6,853 nt of DNA from Candidatus Kaiserbacteria bacterium RIFCSPHIGHO2_02_FULL_54_11b (GTDB lineage: Bacteria; Patescibacteriota; Minisyncoccia; Phycocordibacterales; UBA2100), in the NCBI GenBank assembly GCA_001781275.1, contig MFLH01000026.1, positions 3,763-10,615 on the forward strand. Reading direction: 5' to 3'. The translations under genes were made by a program, and so were the position numbers. Shown piece by piece: positions 1-5,553 of the stretch (position 1 is its first letter; every line of letters begins with the position of its first letter). Below the pieces are notes generated by a model. That model ran no database searches, was not told the DNA's origin, and saw only the letters and a list, made by a program, of their open reading frames with translations.

Positions 1-809
1 ATTTTAGCGTTCGATGCAACTTTCATTTGCCAGTCTTTCGAGACCCAAACGGTGCCCGCTTCAGGACTTTCTACCTTTACGTACTCAATGTCTGGTCCGA
101 CGGCCAACGCAACGTTCCCCGGCAAAGTCCACGGCGTCGTCGTCCACGCCAAGAAATACGTCCCCGGCTCATCGACAAGCTCAAATTTTACCGTCACCGA
201 AATATCTTTTACATCCTTATATCCTTCGGAGACTTCCTGCTGACTCAACGTCGTCTCGCAGCGCGGGCAGATGTGCATCGAGCGGTAATCCTCGTAGACC
301 AATCCTTTGTCGTAGATCTGTTTGAATACCCACCACACGCTCTCCATGAACGGCTTGTCCATCGTGCGGAAGGCGTGCTCCATATCTGCCCATCGTCCGA
401 TACGCGGAATTATTTTTTCCCACTCCGATGCGTATGCGAGCACGCGCGCGCGGCACATCTCGTTGAATTTCTCAACACCCATCGAGACAATGTCTTTTTT
501 GTGCTTAAATCCGAGCTCTTTTTCTACGATGTTTTCGATCGGGAGCCCGTGGCAATCCCACCCCCACACCCGCGGCACCGAGTAGCCGCGCATGGTCCAG
601 AAGCGCGGGACGACGTCTTTGATGACCGAGGCGACGATGTGGCCGTAGTGCGGAAGGCCCGTCGCAAACGGCGGACCATCATAGAAGACATATTCGCCTT
701 TCGAGACCTCCTTTTCGACGGATTTCTTGAAAATATCGTGCTCCTGCCAGAACGCGAGTGTGGCCTCCTCACGCGCCGCCGCTTCGCTTTTTTGTTGATT
801 TTCAGCCAT
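1..809 (-). CDS. ileS: Isoleucyl-tRNA synthetase, N-terminal part (runs off the window)
   Basis: Class I aminoacyl-tRNA synthetase that charges tRNA-Ile in the cytoplasm. Only the first 269 codons are present; the rest lies beyond position 1. The HIGH signature is HYGH at residues 54-57, within the IleS-type context DGPPFATGLPHYGH. It is followed by WGWDCHGLPIE (82-92), typical of IleS/ValS/LeuS enzymes. CPRCETTLSQQEV (181-193) and AWTTTPWTLPGN (221-232) mark entry into the CP1 editing domain. The KMSKS loop and C-terminal zinc region are outside the window. The ATG at 809 is the natural start: the protein begins MAENQQKSEAAAREE, close to the usual IleS start, and no ribosome binding site precedes it. 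A terminator hairpin ends about 15 nt upstream, so the gene probably has its own start signal. IleS versus ValS is settled by the DGPPFATGLPHYGH form; I am confident. Confidence 0.96.
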   Translation of the reverse strand, partial: MAENQQKSEAAAREEATLAFWQEHDIFKKSVEKEVSKGEYVFYDGPPFATGLPHYGHIVASVIKDVVPRFWTMRGYSVPRVWGWDCHGLPIENIVEKELGFKHKKDIVSMGVEKFNEMCRARVLAYASEWEKIIPRIGRWADMEHAFRTMDKPFMESVWWVFKQIYDKGLVYEDYRSMHICPRCETTLSQQEVSEGYKDVKDISVTVKFELVDEPGTYFLAWTTTPWTLPGNVALAVGPDIEYVKVESPEAGTVWVSKDWQMKVASNAK

Positions 810-816
810 TTGCACT

Positions 817-822
817 ATCGTA
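817..822 (-). promoter_or_regulatory. Possible -10 element for leaderless ileS transcript
   Basis: On the minus strand TACGAT (4 of 6 matches to TATAAT) lies 7 nt before the ileS ATG. That spacing would put the transcription start at or next to the start codon. No convincing -35 is visible, because that position falls inside the upstream terminator hairpin. The call rests on the same spacing being seen upstream of argS and the methyltransferase, and on the absence of a Shine-Dalgarno sequence. Confidence 0.25.
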
Positions 823-854
823 GCAAACGAAAAGCCCGGCAGCGAGGCCGGGCT
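822..854 (-). terminator. Rho-independent terminator between the small ORF and ileS
   Basis: Read on the minus strand, AGCCCGGC pairs perfectly with GCCGGGCT across a 6-nt loop (stem arms 847-854 and 833-840, loop 841-846). A broken T tract, TTTTCGTTT, follows. This is a standard intrinsic terminator 31 nt past the stop of the small protein gene. It should separate the argS-side transcript from ileS, or act as an attenuator with partial read-through into ileS. Confidence 0.8.
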
Positions 855-885
855 ACAGGTGCGAGCGGGGAAGCCGCGTTGAGCA

Positions 886-1272
886 TCACTGGATGCCGTG
901 CTTCAATGCGTCACGGATGCTGACGAGCGCTTCGTGATGGGCTTTGACGAAAGCCATGCATTCGAGACCGACCAGCTGTGGCCGACCTTCGGTAGTTGCG
1001 GCGGTTTCAGCGCAGACCTTGAGAAACTTCATATCTACGCCAATGTACTTCAGGGTCCCTGCGACTTCAGTCAGTTCGTCTTCACGGCCCATGAGGAGTT
1101 GGACGAGCTCCTCGCTGATTTCCTTGATGAGCCGACTCATGTGCTCGTGGAACTTGGTCATGAATGCTGCTCCTTCCGGTCCATGAGTTTGACTTGATAG
1201 AGCGACCTCCCAAGCATGAATTGAATTTTCAATCTCTGCGAGATCACTTTTACGTGTCCGAGGCAAAGGCAT
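886..1272 (-). CDS. Unrecognised small soluble protein, 128 aa
   Basis: I do not recognise the family. The predicted product is 128 residues, with no signal peptide or membrane segment. It appears largely helical, with acidic and amphipathic stretches such as LIKEISEELVQLL (48-60) and AHHEALVSIRDALKHGIQ at the C-terminus. Two Cys (about 88 and 104) and several His are scattered without a metal-site pattern. The open frame extends upstream to 1398 into argS, but the ATG at 1272 is chosen because a strong GGGAGGT lies 4 nt before it, and this avoids overlap with argS. A second in-frame ATG at 1161 (residue 38) has AAGGAG 8 nt upstream and could give a 91-residue form. The gene lies 58 nt after argS and ends at a TGA just before a terminator, so it is probably the last gene of the argS transcript. 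Its position between two tRNA synthetases suggests nothing firm about its role. Confidence 0.72.
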   Translation of the reverse strand: MPLPRTRKSDLAEIENSIHAWEVALSSQTHGPEGAAFMTKFHEHMSRLIKEISEELVQLLMGREDELTEVAGTLKYIGVDMKFLKVCAETAATTEGRPQLVGLECMAFVKAHHEALVSIRDALKHGIQ

Positions 1273-1276
1273 GACG

Positions 1277-1283
1277 ACCTCCC
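1277..1283 (-). promoter_or_regulatory. Strong Shine-Dalgarno site fixing the start of the 128-aa protein
   Basis: GGGAGGT on the minus strand lies 4 nt before the ATG at 1272. It is one of the few clear ribosome binding sites in the window and argues against the longer frame that would begin inside argS. Confidence 0.7.
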
Positions 1284-1330
1284 GTCTGTTGCGCGACCAA
1301 CAAGCTAACACTGCCGGCCCAAAAACACAA

Positions 1331-2977
1331 TTACATTCGTTCGGGCGCGGGAATGCCCAAAATCCAAAGCCCGTTTTTGAGCGTGCGGCGCACCGCATCT
1401 ACCAATGCCACCTTATGTGGTGAGCTTGTCGAACCATCAAGCACCTGTACTTGGGCGTACCAGCTATTGAAAAGTGCCGCGAATTCGAGCAGATAATTCG
1501 TGAGTAAATGTGGCTCGCGGTGAGCTGCTGCGTATTCCACCGCTTCCGGAAAACGGTGAAGAAAACGTACCAGATCACTGGGCTCCACGCTTGCGTCGGT
1601 CGCGGCAACAACTCCTTGCTCCTTCGCCTTCTCGCCAATCGCACACGCGCGCGCATGCGCGTACTGCAGATACGGCCCCGAATCTCCTTCGAGTGAAAGC
1701 GCGCGCTCCCGATCAAAAATAATATCTTTGCCCGACGCCTGTTTAAGAATTTGATATTTGATCGCAGCGACGGCGATTTGCTGTGCGAGAGCGTCGGCAT
1801 CATCAGCGCGGCTTTCTGCCGCGCGTATTTTTGCCGCATCAATGAGATCGAGAAGTAGAGATTCTCCTGTAATGACGTTACCGGTGCGCGAGGACATCTT
1901 GCCTTCGGCGAAACGCATCATGCCGTGGGAGATGTGTTGGACCTTGGATGCGACCTCGGGCAAGACTTTTTTCATCGCCGCGAGCACAACCTTGAAATAG
2001 TCGCTCTGTTCATGCGCTGTTACTGTTATCGAAGTGTCGAACTCGCACGTTTCTGCTTTCAGCTCGGCAAGCCCCAAATCCTTGGTCTCATAGGTAGGCA
2101 GACCCTTGGAAGTAACGAAGACGCGCGTATGAAGGCCGTCCTGCTCACCCTTGTACACAACCGCACCGTCACTTTCCTCAAAAACTTCTGGATGTGCCCG
2201 GACAAGTTTGAGACCGCGTTGGGCAGTCTCGCTTTCAAAAAAGTAATGATCAAATTTTGTGCCGAGGATCTCATAAAGATCTTCGAAGTGTTTGAGCGAA
2301 GCTTCTCGACCCGTGTCATAAATGCTGTTTATCAAACTGTCCGACCGTGAATAAACTTGCGCGTTTACTTCATCTATCTCCTTTTTTGCTACTTCGTCGG
2401 TTTCATATGCTTTATTTCCAACGATATAGGCATCGCCCCAACTTCCTCCAGCGACTTTGCCTGTTTTAACCGCCCATACCGCCTTCGCCACGTGCGGCCC
2501 TACATCGCCTTGGTAATTCGCCCGTTTTACCTCTGCACCGGAAAACTGCAACAGGCGTGCGATGGATTCTCCTATGGCGTTGCTCATTAGGTGACCGATG
2601 TGGAATTCTTTGAAAGGATTTGGGTCGGTGTATTCAACTAGTATCTTTTTACCGGCAAGTGTGACGTTCGAACCCCACATGTCCTCTGTGTGCGCTGTCT
2701 CAACAGCTTCCGCAAGTGCGGCGGGGGCAAGATAGAAATTGATGAATCCCGCACCGGCGACCTCTACTCTCGCGACGCCCGCAATAGTACCGAGCGCTGC
2801 AACTATTTTCTCCGCCAGCGCCCGCGGCGCCACCCCTACTTGCTTTGCGTATTGCAGCGCGACGCCCGAAGAATAATCCCCGTTCTTCAAATCCGCCGGA
2901 TGTTCAAGCGAAACTTCCTCGACAGAAATGCTAGCCGCATCTGCAATCTTCTGTTTCAACGTGTTCGCTATGGTCAT
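1331..2977 (-). CDS. argS: Arginyl-tRNA synthetase
   Basis: Class I synthetase that charges tRNA-Arg and requires the tRNA for amino-acid activation. The 548 residues compare with about 550-580 in typical bacterial ArgS. The N-terminal Add-1 domain (about 1-85) ends in GAGFINFYL (75-83). The catalytic core carries the HIGH motif as FHIGHLMSN (HIGH at 126-129), preceded by VEYTDPNPFKEF. KMSS lies in GKMSSRTGNVITG (KMSS at 360-363); many ArgS enzymes lack a canonical KMSK, so this well-formed version is notable. The DALR anticodon-binding domain starts near YLQYAHARA (436-444) and runs to the end (NSWYAQVQVLD, GIPAPERM). The ATG at 2977 gives the expected N-terminus. No Shine-Dalgarno sequence is visible, but CATAAT lies 8 nt upstream, so a nearly leaderless transcript is possible. 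It follows the methyltransferase after 44 nt and precedes the 128-aa protein. Stop is TAA. Confidence 0.98.
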   Translation of the reverse strand: MTIANTLKQKIADAASISVEEVSLEHPADLKNGDYSSGVALQYAKQVGVAPRALAEKIVAALGTIAGVARVEVAGAGFINFYLAPAALAEAVETAHTEDMWGSNVTLAGKKILVEYTDPNPFKEFHIGHLMSNAIGESIARLLQFSGAEVKRANYQGDVGPHVAKAVWAVKTGKVAGGSWGDAYIVGNKAYETDEVAKKEIDEVNAQVYSRSDSLINSIYDTGREASLKHFEDLYEILGTKFDHYFFESETAQRGLKLVRAHPEVFEESDGAVVYKGEQDGLHTRVFVTSKGLPTYETKDLGLAELKAETCEFDTSITVTAHEQSDYFKVVLAAMKKVLPEVASKVQHISHGMMRFAEGKMSSRTGNVITGESLLLDLIDAAKIRAAESRADDADALAQQIAVAAIKYQILKQASGKDIIFDRERALSLEGDSGPYLQYAHARACAIGEKAKEQGVVAATDASVEPSDLVRFLHRFPEAVEYAAAHREPHLLTNYLLEFAALFNSWYAQVQVLDGSTSSPHKVALVDAVRRTLKNGLWILGIPAPERM

Positions 2978-2985
2978 GAAAGTAC

Positions 2986-2991
2986 ATTATG
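2986..2991 (-). promoter_or_regulatory. Candidate -10 element for argS
   Basis: CATAAT on the minus strand (5 of 6 matches to TATAAT) lies 8 nt before the argS ATG. Transcription would start about 2 nt before the start codon. No good -35 hexamer is visible 16-18 nt further upstream, so this is tentative. Confidence 0.35.
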
Positions 2992-3021
2992 CCGCACTCG
3001 CGTTCGGTAAGCGACCTTGCT

Positions 3022-3993
3022 TCAGATCTTGCAAATGGCTATTCCGTAGCTCTTGTCCGCATCGGTATGAATCGTTACGTCGCTGAAAAACTGTTCTAGC
3101 ATTGCCGTAAGCTGCTCTCTAGAATATTTATATGAGATGACGGTGCGAATGATGTCGTCCGTTTTGTATTCGATTGATTTTCCTAGGTGTCGGAGTGTGA
3201 CGTCCCTCTGGACAACATAACGAACCTCAATACGGTCTTTCACATACTGAACGTCGAAACGAAGATCGTTTCTTGAAAAGCCGGCTTGCAGGAGTACCTG
3301 TACAGAGAAATCATCTATTGCTGGACTTGTGTACGTTTGCACCCACTCTTCCGGCGTGCGTCCTTCTGATATACCGTTGCCGATGATTAAAACGTCGCCT
3401 TGCTGCATCCCGCGCCTGATTCCATGCAAAATATCATTATGATCGAAGTTTCCGAGCGTATTCCCCAAGAACAACAGGCAGTGGTGCGGAAAATCTTTGT
3501 TCCGGAATAATGGTGTTACATTGTCGAGGTTCTCAAAGTCAGAGATATTCCAAAATATGCGCTCAACGGGGGCAAGACCCGATTGTTCAACTGCATACGC
3601 TGCCTCTTGTACCATGTAGGCGCTGATATCGATTGGGCAATACCGAATCGGTAATTCTTTCATAAAATCCTCAATGCACAGGACCGCCTTTTTACCGTCA
3701 CCACATCCAAGATCGATGAGGTTTGTCGGCTTTTGATTCATTTCTCGGGCGACAGATCCGGCATGTTCCTTTAAGAGCGTTGTCTCTTTCTCGGTAACCG
3801 CCGCGCTATATTGCGGACTATGCTCTATAGCAAGAAACCCTTGCGCTTGGGTCGGAGTAAGATACCAGAGCTTAGAGTCTGCTATGTCCCATGTGCGAAT
3901 ACCGTTTTCCTCCTTGAATCCTCTTAGGATGAATTGCCGGAAGATCAAGTCATTAACGCCTTTATTCTCAGGAAGAGTTGGGCTCTCTCTCAT
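3022..3993 (-). CDS. EgtD-like SAM-dependent N-methyltransferase (histidine-methyltransferase family)
   Basis: A 323-residue Rossmann-fold methyltransferase of the EgtD/Methyltransf_33 family, whose best-known member trimethylates the alpha-amino group of histidine for ergothioneine. SAM motif I is LIDLGCGDGKK (92-102). The acidic CPIDIS (119-124) is motif II. LFLGNTLGNFD (174-184) corresponds to the family's GSTIGN segment. SYKYS (287-291) and the C-terminal DKSYGIAICKI complete the family layout and length. Substrate may differ from histidine: from remembered M. smegmatis EgtD residues, Tyr56 aligns to Ser63 (PQYSAA) and Glu282 to Val285 (VISYKYS), while Asn166 is kept as Asn182. No egtB or other ergothioneine gene is in view. 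The gene starts 27 nt after rplK, has no ribosome binding site, and has an extended -10 box 6 nt before its ATG. Sampled lines are about 35-45% GC against 55-60% in rplK and nusG, so it may have been acquired. Family confident, substrate unknown. Confidence 0.88.
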   Translation of the reverse strand: MRESPTLPENKGVNDLIFRQFILRGFKEENGIRTWDIADSKLWYLTPTQAQGFLAIEHSPQYSAAVTEKETTLLKEHAGSVAREMNQKPTNLIDLGCGDGKKAVLCIEDFMKELPIRYCPIDISAYMVQEAAYAVEQSGLAPVERIFWNISDFENLDNVTPLFRNKDFPHHCLLFLGNTLGNFDHNDILHGIRRGMQQGDVLIIGNGISEGRTPEEWVQTYTSPAIDDFSVQVLLQAGFSRNDLRFDVQYVKDRIEVRYVVQRDVTLRHLGKSIEYKTDDIIRTVISYKYSREQLTAMLEQFFSDVTIHTDADKSYGIAICKI

Positions 3994-3999
3994 GGCTGC

Positions 4000-4008
4000 A
4001 TTGTAACA
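4000..4008 (-). promoter_or_regulatory. Extended -10 promoter giving a leaderless methyltransferase mRNA
   Basis: TGTTACAAT on the minus strand is an extended -10 (TGn followed by TACAAT, 5 of 6 matches). It ends 6 nt before the ATG at 3993, so the predicted transcription start falls on the A of the start codon. A weak -35 (TTGTAA) overlaps the rplK stop codon at 15-nt spacing. A perfect GCTGC/GCAGC inverted repeat surrounds the box. Confidence 0.5.
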
Positions 4009-4020
4009 GCAGCGCCTGTT

Positions 4021-4443
4021 TTACAAATCCGAATCAATGCCCATGCTTCGGGCGGTGCCGGCGATAATCTTTTTCGCCTGCGTCATGTCGTTTGCATTCA
4101 AGTCTTCCATCTTCTCCGTCGCTATCTCTTCGAGCTGCTTATTGGTGAGTTTGCCCACTTTGGTCTGCGCTTTCTGCGAGCCTTTCTCGAGATTCATCGC
4201 TTTGAGGATGAGGCGCGAGGCTGGCGGCTTCTTGACGATAAAGGTGAAGGTGCGGTCTTTGTAGACTGTGAGCAAGACGGGGACGATGGAGCCCGCCATC
4301 GGACGCGTCTGGGTGTTGAATTGATTGACGAATTCGCCAATGTTTACACCCGCAGGACCGAGTGCGGTGCCGACCGGCGGTGCCGGGGTAGCCGCGCCCG
4401 CGGCGATCTGCAATTTGATGATTTTTGTGATTTCTTTTGCCAT
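4021..4443 (-). CDS. rplK: 50S ribosomal protein L11 (uL11)
   Basis: Component of the GTPase-associated centre at the stalk base, binding the 1067 region of 23S rRNA. At 140 residues it is full length. The N-terminal domain carries the proline-rich factor-contact segment [21 protein letters not shown] (14-34), then IGEFVNQFN (35-43). The C-terminal rRNA-binding domain includes [12 protein letters not shown] (71-82) and ends with [11 protein letters not shown] (126-136). The ATG at 4443 matches the standard [10 protein letters not shown] start. It lies 13 nt after the nusG stop with no Shine-Dalgarno sequence, so translation may depend on coupling to nusG, or on a transcript from TATAAG 12 nt upstream of the ATG. 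The usual next gene, rplA (L1), is absent; a methyltransferase follows instead. Stop is TAA. Confidence 0.98.
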   Translation of the reverse strand: MAKEITKIIKLQIAAGAATPAPPVGTALGPAGVNIGEFVNQFNTQTRPMAGSIVPVLLTVYKDRTFTFIVKKPPASRLILKAMNLEKGSQKAQTKVGKLTNKQLEEIATEKMEDLNANDMTQAKKIIAGTARSMGIDSDL

Positions 4444-4456
4444 ACTATTGTTTTGC

Positions 4457-4999
4457 TTATACGCGTTGTACCTGATCCGCTTCGAGCTCCACCGGAGTCT
4501 CGCGGCCGAACATCGGAACTAAGACTTTAACCTTTCCGCGATCTTCGTCAATCTCCCCCACTTTTCCTTCAAGATCCTTGAAAGGTCCGTCGATGATGAT
4601 GACCGCATCGCCTTCGGAGAGGTCGATGGCGTGGCGCACGGTGTCTCCACCCGCGCGCTTCAGTATTTTCTCCACTTCATCGGGCAAGAGGGGTACCGCC
4701 TGATTCGCGGTGCCGACAAATCCCGTCACTTGCGGCGTGTTGCGCACAACGCTCCACGCATCATCGCTCGCGATCATGTCGACGAGCACGTAGCCGGGAA
4801 AGGTCTTCTCGCGCATTTCGGTCTTGCGGCCGTTCTTTATCTTTATCTTGTTCTCGGTCGGGACGACGACGCTGAAAATCTTGTCTTTCATACCAAAAGA
4901 ATCGATGCGCTGCTTTAGATTGCGCGCAACGGCATCTTCGTACCCCGAGTACGTGTGTATCGCGTACCACTGACGCTCTTCACCGTGTGTTTGCTTCAT
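4457..4999 (-). CDS. nusG: Transcription elongation/termination factor NusG
   Basis: NusG binds the RNA polymerase clamp and links elongation to ribosomes or Rho. The 180 residues match the usual bacterial length. The NGN domain starts at [11 protein letters not shown] (11-21) and includes [11 protein letters not shown] (65-75) and [10 protein letters not shown] (87-96). The KOW domain is [22 protein letters not shown] (130-151), closing with [20 protein letters not shown]. The ATG at 4999 is firm because an in-frame TGA sits three codons upstream (TGACGGGGTATG). The GGGG just before the ATG is too close to act as a normal ribosome binding site. Both it and the start codon pair with the 3' flank of secE in a long stem (4997-5149), so translation initiation is probably controlled. 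secE lies upstream and rplK 13 nt downstream, the classic bacterial order. Confidence 0.98.
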   Translation of the reverse strand: MKQTHGEERQWYAIHTYSGYEDAVARNLKQRIDSFGMKDKIFSVVVPTENKIKIKNGRKTEMREKTFPGYVLVDMIASDDAWSVVRNTPQVTGFVGTANQAVPLLPDEVEKILKRAGGDTVRHAIDLSEGDAVIIIDGPFKDLEGKVGEIDEDRGKVKVLVPMFGRETPVELEADQVQRV

Positions 5000-5109
5000 A
5001 CCCCGTCAGTAGAATGTGCCTTTGCGCCAAGCGACCTGTCGTCTTGGCGCGGCGTGATAAGCGAACTCTCGTTTACGGAACTTTGTATGCTGTTGATATT
5101 TGTTTTCAT
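4996..5109 (-). CDS. Possible 37-codon upstream ORF overlapping the nusG start
   Basis: An ATG at 5109 opens a 37-codon frame (begins MKTNINSIQ, ends AKAHSTDGV). Its TGA overlaps the nusG start codon as ATGA. Translation through it would pass the inner hairpin and the right arm of the stem that hides the nusG start, then end exactly where nusG begins. There is no visible ribosome binding site, and the Ser/Asn-rich sequence has no recognised motif. It could equally be a chance frame in the spacer. Confidence 0.2.
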   Translation of the reverse strand: MKTNINSIQSSVNESSLITPRQDDRSLGAKAHSTDGV

Positions 5110-5149
5110 AGTTTGTGTAAGCTGAAGGCACATTTCACTGCGGGGCATA
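4997..5149 (-). promoter_or_regulatory. Long imperfect inverted repeat (structured RNA) enclosing the nusG start codon
   Basis: The spacer between secE and nusG is closed by a long stem. On the sense RNA, 5149-5125 (starts UAUGCCCCG, ends AAUGUGCCUU) pairs with 5022-4997 (starts AAGGCACAUU, ends CGGGGUAUG). I count 21 Watson-Crick pairs, three G-U pairs, one A-C mismatch and one bulged A (complement of 5006). The nusG AUG (4999-4997) and the GGGG before it are inside the stem. Within the 102-nt interior, 5050-5043 GCGCCAAG pairs with 5031-5024 CTTGGCGC, with a further CGAC/GTCG above it. There is no T tract, so this is not a terminator. Three of the four non-Watson-Crick sites are G-U on the sense RNA, which favours an RNA role over a plain DNA palindrome. 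Confidence 0.7.
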
Positions 5150-5152
5150 CTT

Positions 5153-5455
5153 TTATTGCAATTGGAGAATTCCTTCGGGCTCTGCAGGTGCGGTTGTGGT
5201 GCTTACCGAATCCAATTCGAGAGGTGCCGGCGCTGTGTCGAATTGTGTCTCGAAGCCCGAATTTGTCGCGGGCAGGACTTCAATGAAGCGCGCGAGACCC
5301 GTCGTGAAAAGGTAATCGAAAAGTCCGAGGTAGAGAGATATGCCGATAGAGATAAGCACGACCAAGACGGTGTACACGATCGTCTGCAAGCGTGTGGGCC
5401 ACGCCACGTGCCGCAGCTCGCCTTGGGTGTCTTTGAGGTATTGGATGAATGACAT
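5153..5455 (-). CDS. secE: Preprotein translocase subunit SecE, with C-terminal extension
   Basis: Small single-span subunit of the SecYEG channel. Residues 1-24 form the amphipathic cytoplasmic helix with the family signature KDTQGELRHVAWPTR (8-22; WPTR is the hallmark). The membrane segment is TIVYTVLVVLISIGISLYLGLFDYLF (25-50), followed by TTGLARFIE. Typical single-span SecE stops near residue 60-65, but this protein continues for about 40 residues rich in Pro, Thr, Ala and acidic residues (LPATNSGFETQFDTAPAPLE onward, ending GILQLQ). That tail is expected outside the membrane. A modest AGGA (5466-5469) lies 10 nt before the ATG. A promoter at 5503-5530 makes this the first gene of the secE-nusG-rplK transcript. 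Stop is TAA. Confidence 0.95.
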   Translation of the reverse strand: MSFIQYLKDTQGELRHVAWPTRLQTIVYTVLVVLISIGISLYLGLFDYLFTTGLARFIEVLPATNSGFETQFDTAPAPLELDSVSTTTAPAEPEGILQLQ

Positions 5456-5473
5456 AGTGTTGTTTTCCTAATC

Positions 5474-5490
5474 AAAAACCCCTTGCGGGG
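5474..5490 (-). terminator. Terminator-like hairpin just upstream of secE
   Basis: On the minus strand CCCC-GCAA-GGGG (a GNRA tetraloop closed by four G-C pairs, extendable by G-U pairs) is followed by TTTTTG. It has the form of a short intrinsic terminator for transcripts from the SIMPL side. It lies within about 10 nt of the predicted secE transcription start, too early to terminate that transcript efficiently, so there it would act as a 5' stabilising hairpin. Confidence 0.6.
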
Positions 5491-5502
5491 CCTATGTGGA
5501 CC

Positions 5503-5530
5503 ATAGTATCTCTTATCCCGACGAAGTCAA
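5503..5530 (-). promoter_or_regulatory. Sigma-70-type promoter for secE-nusG-rplK
   Basis: On the minus strand TTGACT (5525-5530, 5 of 6) is separated by 16 nt from TACTAT (5503-5508, 5 of 6 to TATAAT). It is the best promoter in the window, with a predicted start near 5496 and a leader of about 40 nt before the secE ATG. The -10 overlaps a small inverted repeat, CTATG-GTCCA-CATAG, which could be an operator or incidental. Confidence 0.65.
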
Positions 5531-5553
5531 GCTCCGTTGTCCTTCCCCAGCGA

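Noticed and set aside
27..923. 298-codon plus-strand open frame at the left end
   Set aside because: It is the antisense shadow of ileS. The minus strand carries clear IleS motifs (HYGH, WTTTPWTLP), while the plus frame is Arg/His-rich with no domain.
1399..1842. 147-codon minus-strand frame inside argS
   Set aside because: It overlaps the ArgS anticodon-binding and KMSS-distal region in another frame and has no recognisable features.
5024..5050. Hairpin GCGCCAAG/CTTGGCGC as a terminator between secE and nusG
   Set aside because: It is followed on the minus strand by AAAGG and on the plus strand by GGCGTG, with no T tract either way. It fits better as an inner arm of the larger structure.
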